Positions 20,244 through 29,758 of a DNA stretch of 64,000 nt are shown one piece after another. Made by a program: the position numbers and the translations under genes. The stretch comes from Halospina denitrificans (lineage in GTDB: Bacteria > Pseudomonadota > Gammaproteobacteria > Pseudomonadales > Oleiphilaceae). Each line of letters opens with the position of its first letter. Position 1 is the first letter of the stretch. The stretch lies in contig NZ_SOAX01000002.1 in the NCBI RefSeq assembly GCF_004364635.1, positions 310,001-374,000 of the forward strand. Direction: 5' to 3'. The notes beneath the pieces are model-generated. The model saw nothing but the letters and a program-made list of their open reading frames with translations, did not search any database and was not told the origin of the DNA.

Positions 20244-20714
20244 TCAGCCACCTGTAATGCGCCTCAGGATCAATGCTTCGATACTGATCGCGGACTGTGT
20301 ATCCTCGATATAGTCATTATCCGAGATGGAGTCCGGATGACCTCCGGGTGAGATCTCGATGTAATGCTCGCCCATCAGGCCCGCCGTCCGGATGACCGCC
20401 GAACTGTCAATCGCGATCCTGTCCACGTCCTCACGGACCTCCATGGCCACCCGTGCACGGTAGGAATCAGTGTCAAGCTCAACCCGGGTCACCTTCCCGA
20501 TGGTCACCCCCGCCATTGCCACGCGGGAACCGGGCTTCAAGGTACCAACGTCTGAGAATTCAGCAAATACCTGATAGGTACCGCCGCTGTCGGCACTTTC
20601 CATTTCCGGAAATACGCCTGACAGAAGCAGCAGTGAAAGGGTGACAACCACCCCCAGCACAAAGAATACCAAACGTTCTTTCACCAACCGTAGCTGCTCC
20701 CCATTCCTGCTCAT
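20244..20714 (-). CDS. mlaD: MCE-domain protein MlaD
   Basis: A 156-residue inner-membrane-anchored MCE protein: one hydrophobic helix (about residues 15-33) then the MCE domain with FAEFSDVGTLKPGSRVAMAG, VTIGKV and TAGLMGEHYIEISPGG. MlaD normally forms a hexameric ring on the MlaFE ABC transporter and hands lipids to MlaC. The N-terminal 12 residues before the helix are longer and more charged than usual. Only 101 nt separate the start from the divergent antiporter gene, so mlaE and mlaF are missing at their normal place. Confidence 0.9.
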   Translation of the reverse strand: MSRNGEQLRLVKERLVFFVLGVVVTLSLLLLSGVFPEMESADSGGTYQVFAEFSDVGTLKPGSRVAMAGVTIGKVTRVELDTDSYRARVAMEVREDVDRIAIDSSAVIRTAGLMGEHYIEISPGGHPDSISDNDYIEDTQSAISIEALILRRITGG

Positions 20715-20815
20715 CAGGTATCATACCACCGCCAACGTGCTGTACGAAGCGGGACGCGATCGATAAAGTACGGTTCCGCATCCACCCCTGTACCAAAGAG
20801 TATCGGAGACAACGC

Positions 20816-21784
20816 ATGCTTACAGCGCTTGGCGCCCTGCTGCTTGGGCTGATACTGCTCATATGGAGCGCAGACCAGTTCATTACGGGCGCCATCGACA
20901 GCGCACGCCGGCTGGGCCTCAGCCCCATGCTCATCGGCCTGACCCTGGTGGCTTTCGGCACCTCCGCGCCGGAAGTGCTGGTTTCCGTTGTGGCGGCTAT
21001 AACAGGGGCCGGCGACATTGCCGTCGGCAATGCCATCGGTTCCAATATCGCCAACCTTGGACTGGTACTGGGTGTAACAGCCCTGATCGCACCCCTGGTC
21101 GTCGCACTCCCCACAAGACGGCTGGAGCTGCCGCTGCTCGCTGTGGTCACCCTGGTGGCCTGGCTGTTGTTCATTGACGACCACCTTGGCCTTGGGGATG
21201 GACTGACCATGCTGCTGGTGCTGGCCGTGTCCTTCACGATACTGGTTCGTTACGGTCAGGCGGCCACGGTGCTGGCCTCGGAGGTCCCGGACCCCCATGC
21301 CACCTCAACACCGCTCATAACCCTGCAGATCGTCGGCGGACTGGTCTTGCTTCTGGGGAGTTCGCGGCTGCTCGTCTGGGGCGCCGTGGAGCTTGCGCTC
21401 ATTCTGGGGGTCAGCGAGCTCATCGTGGGTCTGACCGTCGTGGCCGTGGGAACCAGCCTTCCGGAACTCGCCACCAGCATTGCGAGCGCCGTGAAAGGCC
21501 GGCACGACATGGTTCTGGGCAACCTGATCGGCTCCAACCTGTTCAATCTGCTTCTGGTACTGGCTATCCCGGCAATGGTGGCGGGCATCCCGCTGAACCC
21601 GGATGCGGCGACCCGCGATTACGGCGCCATGGTGCTGGTTACCCTGCTGGTGGGCGGGCTGGCCCTTGTCAGCGGGCGAAGGGGTCATCTTCCACGGCTG
21701 GCGGGTGGTATACTGTTGGCCTTCTACATCGGTTATGTTGTATTCATACTGGCGGGAAACCCACCCCCGCCTTCGGCCCTTTGA
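20816..21784 (+). CDS. Calcium/sodium antiporter (YrbG-like, CaCA family)
   Basis: A 322-residue membrane protein with two homologous halves of about five helices. The two alpha-repeat motifs are visible: GTSAPEVLVSVVAAITG with GNAIGSNIANLGLVLG in the first half, and GTSLPELATSIASAVKG with GNLIGSNLFNLLLVLA in the second. This is the cation/Ca2+ exchanger signature of YrbG. The order antiporter-kdsD-kdsC-lptC-lptA-lptB matches Escherichia coli. kdsD starts 8 nt after its stop. Confidence 0.92.
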   Translation: MLTALGALLLGLILLIWSADQFITGAIDSARRLGLSPMLIGLTLVAFGTSAPEVLVSVVAAITGAGDIAVGNAIGSNIANLGLVLGVTALIAPLVVALPTRRLELPLLAVVTLVAWLLFIDDHLGLGDGLTMLLVLAVSFTILVRYGQAATVLASEVPDPHATSTPLITLQIVGGLVLLLGSSRLLVWGAVELALILGVSELIVGLTVVAVGTSLPELATSIASAVKGRHDMVLGNLIGSNLFNLLLVLAIPAMVAGIPLNPDAATRDYGAMVLVTLLVGGLALVSGRRGHLPRLAGGILLAFYIGYVVFILAGNPPPPSAL

Positions 21785-21792
21785 GGATTTCT

Positions 21793-22767
21793 ATGGAGAA
21801 CGCGGCCTCAATGCTGGAATCAGCCCGTCGCACCATCACCATGGAGCGTGATGCCATCGACGCACTGCTGCCGAGAATCGGTGACAGCTTTGCCCACGCC
21901 TGTCGGCTGATCCTCGAATGCCGGGGGCGCGTGGTGGTGACCGGCATGGGAAAGTCGGGCCATATCGGCAGCAAAATCGCCGCAACCCTGGCCAGCACGG
22001 GCACCCCGGCCTTCTTCGTCCACCCCGGCGAGGCCAGCCACGGCGACCTCGGCATGATAACCGGTGACGACGTGGTGATTGCCATTTCCAACTCCGGCAA
22101 TACCGGCGAACTGGTCACGATACTGCCGCTGATCAAGCGTCGCGGGGCAGCACTGGTCAGCATGACGGGCAAAGAGGACTCACAACTGGCCCAACTCTCC
22201 CACGCGAACCTGGATATCGGCGTTGAGCAGGAGGCCTGCCCCATGGGGCTGGCCCCCACATCCAGCACAACCGTCACGCTCGTCATGGGCGATGCGCTGG
22301 CGGTTGCCCTGCTCGAGGCCCGCGGCTTCGGCGCCGAGGACTTTGCGTTCTACCACCCGGGCGGCACCCTGGGTCGCCGCCTGCTCCTGAAGGTCTCCGA
22401 CCTGATGCATACCGGCGATCAGCTGCCACGGGTAAACCCCGAAACGCTGATGAGCGAAGCCCTGCTGGAGATATCGCGCAAGGGGCTTGGCATGACCGCC
22501 ATTACCGATGGCGATGGGAGGGTCATCGGTATCTTCACGGACGGTGACCTTCGCCGCACCCTGGATCAGGGACTGGACATCCACCAGACGCGTATTGAGG
22601 AAGTCATGACCAGTCACTGCCGCAGTGTGGGCGAGGATATTCTCGCGGCCGAGGCACTGAAGGTGATGGAAGACAGCCGAATCAATGCACTGCTGGTCAC
22701 GGATACTGAAGGTCGCCTCGTCGGCGCCATGAACATGCACGACCTGCTGCGGGCGGGCGTTGTCTAG
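21793..22767 (+). CDS. kdsD: D-arabinose 5-phosphate isomerase KdsD
   Basis: Converts ribulose 5-phosphate to arabinose 5-phosphate, the precursor of Kdo. The 324-residue protein has an N-terminal SIS domain (VVVTGMGKSGHIGSKIAATL; HPGEASHGDLGM; ISNSGNTGEL) and two C-terminal CBS domains (about residues 205-320, with GIFTDGDLRR). ATG 21793 is preferred to the upstream TTG because GAGG lies 6 nt before it. Confidence 0.94.
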   Translation: MENAASMLESARRTITMERDAIDALLPRIGDSFAHACRLILECRGRVVVTGMGKSGHIGSKIAATLASTGTPAFFVHPGEASHGDLGMITGDDVVIAISNSGNTGELVTILPLIKRRGAALVSMTGKEDSQLAQLSHANLDIGVEQEACPMGLAPTSSTTVTLVMGDALAVALLEARGFGAEDFAFYHPGGTLGRRLLLKVSDLMHTGDQLPRVNPETLMSEALLEISRKGLGMTAITDGDGRVIGIFTDGDLRRTLDQGLDIHQTRIEEVMTSHCRSVGEDILAAEALKVMEDSRINALLVTDTEGRLVGAMNMHDLLRAGVV

Positions 22768-22777
22768 GAGGTCCGGA

Positions 22778-23308
22778 ATGGACACAGAATTCCACCAGCT
22801 TGCCTCCGGTATCCGCCTTCTTGCCATGGATGTGGATGGGGTCCTGACGGACGGAGCCATCTACCTCGCCGCCTCCGGCGACGAACTGAAGGCATTCAAC
22901 ATCCTGGATGGGCAGGGCCTGAAACTGCTCCGCAGCGAGGGGATACAGACCGCCTTTATCACGGGGCGCGTATCGCCACTCACTGAAACCCGGGCAACCA
23001 ACCTGGGAATCGACCATCTTTACCAGGGCCGCGAAGACAAAGCTGCGGCCCTGCTTGAGCTGAGCGACAAAACCGGTATCGGTGTTTCCGAAATGGCCTA
23101 TGTGGGCGACGACCTCCCGGATTTGGCCGCCATCGAGCTCGCGGGGCTCGGCATCAGTGTTCCCAACGGGTGCGCCACGGTCCGGGAAGCGGCCGACTGG
23201 TGCACCACCATAGCCGGTGGTTCAGGCGCGGTGCGTGAAATCTGCGAGCGCCTGCTGCAGGCGAAGGGCCTGCTGCAGGGTGCCATTGACGGGTATCGGG
23301 CGCCATGA
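22778..23308 (+). CDS. kdsC: KDO 8-phosphate phosphatase KdsC
   Basis: HAD-superfamily phosphatase releasing Kdo from Kdo-8-phosphate. The catalytic motif I is AMDVDGVLTDG (two Asp), motif II is FITGR, and motif IV is YVGDDLPDL. The 176-residue length is normal. The ATG at 22778 follows a perfect AGGAGG at 22766-22771, settling the start. Its last 4 nt overlap the lptC start (ATGA). Confidence 0.94.
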   Translation: MDTEFHQLASGIRLLAMDVDGVLTDGAIYLAASGDELKAFNILDGQGLKLLRSEGIQTAFITGRVSPLTETRATNLGIDHLYQGREDKAAALLELSDKTGIGVSEMAYVGDDLPDLAAIELAGLGISVPNGCATVREAADWCTTIAGGSGAVREICERLLQAKGLLQGAIDGYRAP

Positions 23309-23913
23309 TGGGTCACTGGCTGCAGGCCTTCATCTCCGATCTGCAGGACCGGTCGCTCTGGCTCTGGGGCGCGGCCGTGCTTACGGCCCTGGCACTGGTG
23401 CTGCTGCTGCTGCGCAGTGAGCAGCCCGTAACATCCCGTGATGCGGAGGAACTGAGGGGGCCCGACAAGCCGGATGGATTCGTCATCAACGCCACCTACC
23501 GGTCCTTTGATAGTGAGGGACGCCTCTCGGCACGGATATCGAGCCCCCGGGGGGAACAGTTTGATGACGATAAGCGCGTGACCATGGAGTCGCCCCGCGG
23601 ATTGCTCCTCGAAAAGGACAGCCGTGCCCCATGGCATCTGGCGGCCGAACGCGGCGAGTATTATCTGAACGCGGAACGCCTTACCCTCAACAGCAACGTC
23701 CGCATCCGCCATGAAACCCGTGAACGCGGAGAAGCCCTCCTGAAAACCGAACGGCTGGTTGTGGATAACCGCAAGCGCATTGTGCACACTGATGCCCCCG
23801 TCACCATCATCAACGAATCCAGCCTGACGCGGACAACCGGAATGAAAGGTTGGATCGACGAACGGGTACTGGAACTGGAAAGCCAGGTTGACGGTTACTA
23901 TTACAGCCGGTAA
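23305..23913 (+). CDS. lptC: LPS export protein LptC
   Basis: Bitopic inner-membrane component of the Lpt bridge, receiving LPS from LptB2FG and passing it to LptA. The 202-residue protein has one N-terminal helix (about residues 18-37) and a periplasmic beta-jellyroll. The GLLLEKDSRAPWHLAAERGEY strand pair (key part WHLAAERGEYY) and the TTGMKGWIDERVLELES C-terminal region match the family. Overlaps kdsC by 4 nt. Confidence 0.9.
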   Translation: MMGHWLQAFISDLQDRSLWLWGAAVLTALALVLLLLRSEQPVTSRDAEELRGPDKPDGFVINATYRSFDSEGRLSARISSPRGEQFDDDKRVTMESPRGLLLEKDSRAPWHLAAERGEYYLNAERLTLNSNVRIRHETRERGEALLKTERLVVDNRKRIVHTDAPVTIINESSLTRTTGMKGWIDERVLELESQVDGYYYSR

Positions 23914-23934
23914 CCGAACGATCGAGAGGAAACC

Positions 23935-24477
23935 GTGACCATCCATAATCCTGCGCCGCCAAACATCACCCCATGGATCAGACTGACCCTCTGCCTGCTG
24001 CTCGCAGGGGTAACAGTTCCTGTCTTCGCTTTCGACCTCGACTCCGACAACCCCATTCGCATCGAGTCCAAGAGCGCCAGGCTCGATGACAAGGCCGGGA
24101 CCGCCACCTACACAGGTAACGTGCGCGTTACCCAGGGAGAAGCCCGCCTTGAAGCGCAACGGATCGTGCTGACCCGCAAGGAAGGGGAACTTGACAGCCT
24201 TGATGCTACGGGCGAGCCGGCCACCTATGAACAGCCGGAAACCCCCGACGCCCCCGCCCTGTATGCGGAAGGGAACCGCATCCATTACGCCGCCGGTGAA
24301 GGCCTGATCGTGTTTGAGCGGAATGCGTTGATCCGACAGGCCGGTGACCGTTTTCGTGGTAATCGCATCAGTTACGACCTTGAGAAACGCGTCGTAACCG
24401 CCACCAGCGCGGATGACGATGATGAGGACCGGGTGGAAATGACCATACAGCCGGGAAAGAACCGGGATAACAACTGA
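23935..24477 (+). CDS. lptA: Periplasmic LPS-transport protein LptA
   Basis: A 180-residue secreted protein forming the periplasmic bridge of the Lpt system. The signal peptide ([16 protein letters not shown]) is cleaved near residue 32. The mature start [26 protein letters not shown] (key part [13 protein letters not shown]) is the conserved OstA domain. Start is GTG at 23935 with GAGAGGAAA just upstream. It lies 21 nt after lptC and 13 nt before lptB. Confidence 0.93.
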   Translation: MTIHNPAPPNITPWIRLTLCLLLAGVTVPVFAFDLDSDNPIRIESKSARLDDKAGTATYTGNVRVTQGEARLEAQRIVLTRKEGELDSLDATGEPATYEQPETPDAPALYAEGNRIHYAAGEGLIVFERNALIRQAGDRFRGNRISYDLEKRVVTATSADDDDEDRVEMTIQPGKNRDNN

Positions 24478-24490
24478 CCGGAGCGAATCC

Positions 24491-25216
24491 ATGGCAGTCC
24501 TTGAAGCCCACAACCTTGCCAAGAGCTACAAGAAAAAACCGGTGGTCCTGGACGTCTCCCTGACCATCCGGAGCGGCCAGATCGCCGGCCTGCTCGGCCC
24601 CAACGGCGCCGGTAAGACCACCTGTTTCTACATGATTGTCGGCTTGATCCCCCAGGACCGCGGCCAGATCCTGATTGACGATCAGGACATCACGCGCTAC
24701 CCCATGCACGGGCGCGCCCGGGCCGGCATCGGCTATCTGCCCCAGGAAGCCTCGGTTTTCCGGCGCCTGACCGTGGCACAGAACCTGATGGCCATCCTGG
24801 AAACCCGCAAGGACCTGAGCCGTAGCCAGCGCCACGAGAAAATGGAGGAGCTGCTGAAGGAATTCCACATTACCCATATCCGGGACAACCTCGGCATGAG
24901 CCTCTCCGGCGGCGAGCGACGCAGGGCCGAGATCGCGCGGGCGCTGGCCGTGGAACCCGCATTCATTCTGCTCGACGAACCCTTTGCAGGCGTCGATCCG
25001 ATCTCGGTGAGCGATATCAAGCAGATCGTGCGCCAGGTCCGTGACAAAGGCATCGGCGTACTGATCACTGATCACAACGTGCGGGATACGCTGGACATCT
25101 GTGAAACCGCCTATATCGTCAGCGAAGGGCATATCATCGCCTCGGGAACCTCTGCCGAAATCCTCGCCAACCAGCAGGTCAAGCAGGTCTATCTGGGCGA
25201 GGAATTCCATCTTTAA
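24491..25216 (+). CDS. lptB: LPS export ABC transporter ATPase LptB
   Basis: The 241-residue cytoplasmic ATPase driving LPS extraction by LptFG. Walker A is [12 protein letters not shown], the Q-loop region [15 protein letters not shown] is LptB-specific, the signature is [15 protein letters not shown], and Walker B is [13 protein letters not shown]; the switch His is in [10 protein letters not shown]. Full length. rpoN follows after 141 nt, a gap with no clear terminator. Confidence 0.96.
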   Translation: MAVLEAHNLAKSYKKKPVVLDVSLTIRSGQIAGLLGPNGAGKTTCFYMIVGLIPQDRGQILIDDQDITRYPMHGRARAGIGYLPQEASVFRRLTVAQNLMAILETRKDLSRSQRHEKMEELLKEFHITHIRDNLGMSLSGGERRRAEIARALAVEPAFILLDEPFAGVDPISVSDIKQIVRQVRDKGIGVLITDHNVRDTLDICETAYIVSEGHIIASGTSAEILANQQVKQVYLGEEFHL

Positions 25217-25363
25217 GAATTGAAACAGAGTCGCAACCTGAACCGTTGTTCCTGAACGAAGATCGCTAGTACACTCAGGCCAAGAGGAACTAAGCAAAAT
25301 TCCTGCCGGCTCCTGATCCGGGGCGGCACACAGGCCGAGAGGACGGGAACGCAACCGATGGTA

Positions 25364-26881
25364 ATGAAAGCCTCACTGCAGTTGAAGATGGGCGCGCAGC
25401 TGACCATGACGCCCCAGCTTCAGCAGGCAATCCGGTTACTCCAGCTTTCCACGCTGGATCTCCAGCAGGAGATCCAGCAGGCCCTCGAATCCAACCCCAT
25501 GCTGGAAACCACCGAAGACGCGGAAGAAACCACCAGCGAAGAACACAACTCAAACGAACAAAGCGCGGACCCCGGAGAGGAAAGCGACCAGGACAAGAGC
25601 AGCGAGGATGCCACTGCGGAGCCCGAAAGCTGGGAAAACGAGAACTGGCAGGACAACAGCGAAATCCCCGACAACCTGCCGGTCGACACCGCCTGGGACG
25701 ATGTGTACCAGAGTGCGCCCGCCCCGGCAGCACCCCGCCCCGAGGATGACGGCGACACGGACTTCGAGAGCCGCAACTCCGCCGGCGAGACCCTTCAGGA
25801 CCACCTGCTCTGGCAGCTCAACCTCACGCCCATGTCCGAGCGCGACCGGGCCATTGCCCATACCCTGATTGACGCCGTGGACACCACGGGCTATCTCACC
25901 CAGAGCATCGAGGAACTGCTGCCGGGACTGATGAGCCCGGAGGACGAGGACCCCGTCGAGGCCTCCGAGGTGGAAGCCGTACTGCATCGACTCCAGCATT
26001 TCGACCCACCGGGCGTCGCCGCCCGCAACCTGCAGGAGTGCCTGCTGGCCCAGCTGCAGCAGCTGCCTCCGGACACCCCCTGGCTGAAGCAGGCCCGCCT
26101 GGTCATCAGCCATTACATTCAGCTGCTGGGTAATCGCGACTACCGCCAGCTGATGCGCCGAAGCCGGCTGAGCGAGCAGCAGCTCAGGGAAGTGCTGGAG
26201 CTGATCCAGACACTGCAGCCAAGGCCCGGGGATGCCATCAACAACACGACGCCGGAATATGTAGTGCCGGACGTCATCGTCACGCGCCAGAACGGGCGCT
26301 GGAAAATTGAGCTGAATCCTGATATTGCGCCACGCCTGCAGGTTAACAGCCTTTACGCCTCCATGATCCGTCATTCGGACAGCAGCGCGGACAACACCTA
26401 CCTGCGGGATCAGCTGCAGGAGGCGAAATGGTTCATCAAGAGTCTGCAGAGCCGTAACGAAACCCTGTTGAAAGTGGCCTCGCAGATCGTCGACCATCAA
26501 CAGAGATTCTTCGAGGAAGGCGAGGAGGCCATGAAACCTCTGATCCTCTCCGAAATCGCCCAGGCTGTGGAAATGCATGAATCAACCATCTCAAGGGTGA
26601 CAACCCAGAAGTACATGCACACCCCCCGTGGCATCTACGAACTCAAGTATTTCTTCTCCAGTCATGTCAGCACGGACGAGGGCGGCGAGTGCTCCTCCAC
26701 AGCCATTCGGGCCATGATCAAGAAGCTGATCAACGAGGAAGAAAGCAAAAAACCGCTCAGTGATAACCGCATAGCGGCTATACTGAGCGACCAGGGCATC
26801 AATGTCGCACGCCGGACGGTCGCGAAATACCGCGAAGCGATGCACATTCCGCCTTCAAACGAGCGAAAACGTCTCGTCTAG
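25364..26881 (+). CDS. rpoN: RNA polymerase sigma-54 factor RpoN
   Basis: Alternative sigma factor for -24/-12 promoters, needing AAA+ activators. Region I opens with [13 protein letters not shown] and the Gln/Leu-rich [20 protein letters not shown]. Region II is a long acidic stretch (about residues 50-125). Region III ends with the DNA-binding helix and the RpoN box [14 protein letters not shown] near the C-terminus. ATG 25364 matches homologues better than ATG 25358. 505 residues, normal. Confidence 0.96.
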   Translation: MKASLQLKMGAQLTMTPQLQQAIRLLQLSTLDLQQEIQQALESNPMLETTEDAEETTSEEHNSNEQSADPGEESDQDKSSEDATAEPESWENENWQDNSEIPDNLPVDTAWDDVYQSAPAPAAPRPEDDGDTDFESRNSAGETLQDHLLWQLNLTPMSERDRAIAHTLIDAVDTTGYLTQSIEELLPGLMSPEDEDPVEASEVEAVLHRLQHFDPPGVAARNLQECLLAQLQQLPPDTPWLKQARLVISHYIQLLGNRDYRQLMRRSRLSEQQLREVLELIQTLQPRPGDAINNTTPEYVVPDVIVTRQNGRWKIELNPDIAPRLQVNSLYASMIRHSDSSADNTYLRDQLQEAKWFIKSLQSRNETLLKVASQIVDHQQRFFEEGEEAMKPLILSEIAQAVEMHESTISRVTTQKYMHTPRGIYELKYFFSSHVSTDEGGECSSTAIRAMIKKLINEEESKKPLSDNRIAAILSDQGINVARRTVAKYREAMHIPPSNERKRLV

Positions 26882-26903
26882 GAGGCTTCACGCCTGTATG
26901 ATG

Positions 26904-26919
26904 GCCACCTTTCGGTGGC
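26904..26919 (+). promoter_or_regulatory. Small hairpin between rpoN and hpf
   Basis: GCCACC (26904-26909) and GGTGGC (26914-26919) form a 6-bp stem with a TTTC loop, 28 nt before the hpf start. No T run follows, so it is more likely a leader or mRNA-processing element than a terminator. Confidence 0.25.
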
Positions 26920-26947
26920 AGGGCAAAACCGAAAACAGGAGCGGACT

Positions 26948-27256
26948 ATGCAACTCAACATTTCGGGTCATCACATCGAGCTCACCGACGCGCTCAAGGA
27001 CTATGTGAACACCAAGATGGAAAAGCTTGAGCGCCATACCGACCAGATCAGCAACACCCGGGTCACCCTGTCAGTGGTGAAACAACGACAGACGGCCGAG
27101 GCAACGCTCCATGTAACCGGTGGCGAAATCAACGCCAAAGCCCAGCACGACGATATGTACGCGGCGATCGATCAGCTTGTGGACAAGCTGGACCGACAAA
27201 TTCTCAAACACAAGGAAAAGCAGGTTGACCGCATGCATGGTGCGGCCGCCCGCTGA
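26948..27256 (+). CDS. hpf: Ribosome hibernation promoting factor HPF (short form)
   Basis: A 102-residue HPF/YhbH protein binding the 30S decoding region in stationary phase and promoting 100S dimers. MQLNISGHHIELTDALKDYV is the conserved N-terminus; the KLERHTDQISNTRVTL and AEATLHVTGGEINAKA parts follow, and DDMYAAIDQLVDKLDRQI ends the domain. ATG 26948 has AGGAGCGG upstream, which rules out the earlier TTG/ATG. Lacks the C-terminal domain of long HPF, as expected next to rpoN. Confidence 0.94.
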   Translation: MQLNISGHHIELTDALKDYVNTKMEKLERHTDQISNTRVTLSVVKQRQTAEATLHVTGGEINAKAQHDDMYAAIDQLVDKLDRQILKHKEKQVDRMHGAAAR

Positions 27257-27273
27257 ATCCGGCACGGTTTTTC

Positions 27274-27753
27274 ATGCCCACTTCAACACTGTCCATAGAG
27301 TCAATACTGGCCCCGGAACTGACCCTCTGCGGCGTTCCGGGAACCAGTAAAAAGCGCATTCTCGAGACCATCGCCGAGCGAGTCGCCCGGTTCTATCCCG
27401 AACTGGACGAGAACCAGATCTTCAATAATCTGGTCGCCCGCGAGCGGCTAGGCAGCACCGGCATCGGCCAGGGAATAGCCATACCCCACTGTCGACTGGA
27501 GGATTGCAAGCGGGTTGTCGGCGCCCTCCTGACTCTGAGCGAGCCCATCAATTTCGACGCGATCGACAATGAACCGGTTGATCTGCTTTTTGTGCTGCTG
27601 GTGCCCCAGAACGCGACCAGTGAACACCTTGAACTGCTGAGTCAGCTCGCCGAAAAATTCAACGACCGCAGTCTCTGCAAGAAACTGCGACAGTGCGACG
27701 ATTCGGACGATCTCTATAACCTGATCGTGAGCAGCGAACAGGAGTCTCAATAG
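27274..27753 (+). CDS. ptsN: PTS IIA-like nitrogen regulatory protein PtsN
   Basis: The 159-residue EIIA-Ntr receives phosphate from PtsO (NPr). The phosphorylated His is in IGQGIAIPHCRL near residue 71, and the ILETIAERVARFYPEL and LLFVLLVPQNATSEHLELLSQLAE (key part ATSEHLELL) regions are typical. It regulates potassium uptake and stress kinases rather than sugar import. It lies 17 nt after hpf. Confidence 0.94.
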   Translation: MPTSTLSIESILAPELTLCGVPGTSKKRILETIAERVARFYPELDENQIFNNLVARERLGSTGIGQGIAIPHCRLEDCKRVVGALLTLSEPINFDAIDNEPVDLLFVLLVPQNATSEHLELLSQLAEKFNDRSLCKKLRQCDDSDDLYNLIVSSEQESQ

Positions 27754-27787
27754 AACACCACAGCAACCGAATCCGGGAGGTCTGCCA

Positions 27788-28684
27788 TTGAAACTGATCA
27801 TCGTGAGCGGGCGCTCCGGCTCGGGGAAAAGTACCGCGCTGCATGTACTGGAGGACCTGGGTTACTACTGCATTGATAACCTCCCCATTGGGCTGCTATC
27901 CCCCCTGACCCGCGAGGCCATGAATTCGTCGGAAGCGCGCCAGCATATTGCCGTCAGCATCGATGCGCGCAATCTCTCCGGCGACATTGCAAATTTTGAA
28001 ACCCTGTACAATCAGCTTCAGCACCCGGATCTCAGCCTGGAAATCATCTACCTGGACGCCGCGGACCAGATGCTGATCCAGCGTTTCCACGCCACAAGGC
28101 GCAAACACCCGCTCAGCACGCCGGAACGTTCCCTCTCCGAGGCCATCAAGGATGAAAAGGCGCTACTTGAGCCCATCGCCCGCCTCGCGGACCTGCATAT
28201 CGACACCACCGAGCGGTCCATGTACGAGCTGAGGGAGATGGTGCGTGAACGGATTGCCGGGCGCGGTGTACAGCAGATGGCCCTGCTGATCCAGTCTTTC
28301 GGGTACAAGCATGGGGTACCCGTGGATTCGGATTTCGTGTTCGATGTCCGCTGCCTTCCCAATCCATACTGGGACACCAGCCTGCGCGGTTATACGGGCA
28401 TCGACGCCCCGATACAGACCTTTCTGGAGGCGCAGCCGGATACCGCCCGGATGCTGGGAGACCTTCAGGACTTTCTCGACCGCTGGCTCCCCAGTTTCCA
28501 CAACGTGAACCGCTCCTACATGACCGTCGCCATTGGCTGTACCGGCGGGCAACATCGTTCCGTCTATATGGCGGAACAGCTCGCTGCCCACTTTGTCACC
28601 CGCTTCAACAACGTCCAGGTTCGCCACACTGAGCTGCCTGAACATCGTGAAACCAGCCTTGGGGAAGACGAGGCCTTACCATGA
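27788..28684 (+). CDS. rapZ: RNase adapter protein RapZ
   Basis: A 298-residue P-loop protein that in enterobacteria binds small RNAs GlmY/GlmZ and delivers GlmZ to RNase E. Walker A is VSGRSGSGKSTAL; DLGYYCIDNLPIGLL and the C-terminal IGCTGGQHRSVYMAEQLA are diagnostic. Start codon is TTG at 27788: GGGAGG at 27775-27780 is 7 nt upstream and the family N-terminus MKLIIVSG begins there. Overlaps ptsO by 4 nt. Confidence 0.94.
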   Translation: MKLIIVSGRSGSGKSTALHVLEDLGYYCIDNLPIGLLSPLTREAMNSSEARQHIAVSIDARNLSGDIANFETLYNQLQHPDLSLEIIYLDAADQMLIQRFHATRRKHPLSTPERSLSEAIKDEKALLEPIARLADLHIDTTERSMYELREMVRERIAGRGVQQMALLIQSFGYKHGVPVDSDFVFDVRCLPNPYWDTSLRGYTGIDAPIQTFLEAQPDTARMLGDLQDFLDRWLPSFHNVNRSYMTVAIGCTGGQHRSVYMAEQLAAHFVTRFNNVQVRHTELPEHRETSLGEDEALP

Positions 28685-28950
28685 TCCGGGAGACCATCAC
28701 CATTATCAACCAGCTGGGCCTTCATGCCAGGGCCGCAGCCAAGCTGGTGGCCTGTTCCGAAGCCTTCCAGAGCCGCATCCGCCTGGCGCGGGACGGCCGG
28801 GAAGTTGACGGCAAGAGCATCATGTCCGTGATGATGCTTGCTGCCAGTTGTGGCACGGACATCGAACTCATCATCGAGGGCGAGGACGAGAACCAGGCAC
28901 GGGACGCCCTGGTCACGCTCATCAACGACCGCTTCGGAGAGGATCAGTGA
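28681..28950 (+). CDS. ptsO: Phosphocarrier protein NPr (PtsO, HPr family)
   Basis: An 89-residue HPr-like protein. The active His is at about residue 16 in NQLGLHARAAAKLV and the regulatory Ser segment reads GKSIMSVMMLAAS. Works with PtsP and PtsN in the nitrogen PTS. The ATGA overlap with rapZ shows translational coupling. Confidence 0.93.
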   Translation: MIRETITIINQLGLHARAAAKLVACSEAFQSRIRLARDGREVDGKSIMSVMMLAASCGTDIELIIEGEDENQARDALVTLINDRFGEDQ

Positions 28951-28952
28951 CC

Positions 28953-29489
28953 ATGCAGTCCGACCAGGACCATCATGAGCACGACGAGGGGCTCCCCACA
29001 AAGAGTCAGGCCAAGCGTGAAATGCAGGCATTGCGTGAGATGGCGGCCGCCCTGGGCCAGCTCTCGAGCGACCGGATCAACAGCCTGCCTGCTTCCGCCG
29101 AATTCCGTGACGGCCTGCTGGGCCTGAAGCAGCTCGCGGAGGGGGAACCCCGCAAGCGTCACATCCACTACCTCGGTCGGCGACTTCTTGAAGAAGACGA
29201 GCAGGCCCTGCAACGCGAGCTTGACAGCCAGCAGAGCGGCACCACAGAGAACGCGCGCCGCCTGCACATGGCCGAGCGCTGGCGAGAACGCCTGCTTGAC
29301 GAGGGCAAGCCCGCCCTCACCGCCTTTATCGAGGCATTCCCCGAAACGGATCGCCAGCACCTGCGGCAACTGGTCGGGAAAGCAGCGAAACAGGAGAGCA
29401 GCCCGAATGATCGCAACAGCCCCAAACGCCGCCTTTATCGATACATCCGCGAACAGATTGACGAAGCCGAGCGCCAGCGCTACCGGTGA
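28953..29489 (+). CDS. darP: Ribosome biogenesis protein DarP (YjgA, DUF615)
   Basis: A 178-residue DUF615 protein binding late 50S assembly intermediates. The conserved start of the domain is SQAKREMQALREMAAALGQL, later RHIHYLGRRLL, and the C-terminal KRRLYRYIREQI. ATG 28953 lies 3 nt after the ptsO stop; a GTG at 28947 overlapping that stop is an alternative. Last gene of the kds-lpt-rpoN run. Confidence 0.9.
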   Translation: MQSDQDHHEHDEGLPTKSQAKREMQALREMAAALGQLSSDRINSLPASAEFRDGLLGLKQLAEGEPRKRHIHYLGRRLLEEDEQALQRELDSQQSGTTENARRLHMAERWRERLLDEGKPALTAFIEAFPETDRQHLRQLVGKAAKQESSPNDRNSPKRRLYRYIREQIDEAERQRYR

Positions 29490-29497
29490 TCATTGTA

Positions 29498-29530
29498 GGA
29501 AATGACTTACATAGAATGTCGCGAATTTCC
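29498..29530. promoter_or_regulatory. Inverted repeat in the darP to HhH-protein gap
   Basis: GGAAAT (29498-29503) and ATTTCC (29525-29530) are 6-nt inverted repeats separated by 21 nt, in an otherwise gene-free stretch (29490-29758). A TAGAAT box lies between them at 29512 but lacks a well-placed -35. Could be an operator or part of a promoter; the rest of the gap shows no ORF with a ribosome-binding site. Confidence 0.25.
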
Positions 29531-29758
29531 TCTATTCCCTGCGCGCCAGATCGCTAAAATGCTCAACAGCATGGAGGCAACAACATACAGGGACGCATGA
29601 TCAGGGACGACCCGGCCTGAAGGAACAGGCAGAGCACAGAGCAGGCGGGCTGCGCATGGACGCGCAACCGGTCTGTTCTTCTTTTCCTACCACGGCCCCC
29701 TCTCCTGGTCATCAACGCATCCCTGGATCATTGATTGACCCAAGGAGGATTCAGAACC

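Noticed and set aside
23098-24522. 474-residue frame antisense to kdsC-lptC-lptA
   Set aside because: Covers three conserved genes and has no start signal.
25217-25363. Possible separate rpoN promoter or terminator after lptB
   Set aside because: No hairpin with a T run and no well-spaced -35/-10 pair could be supported.
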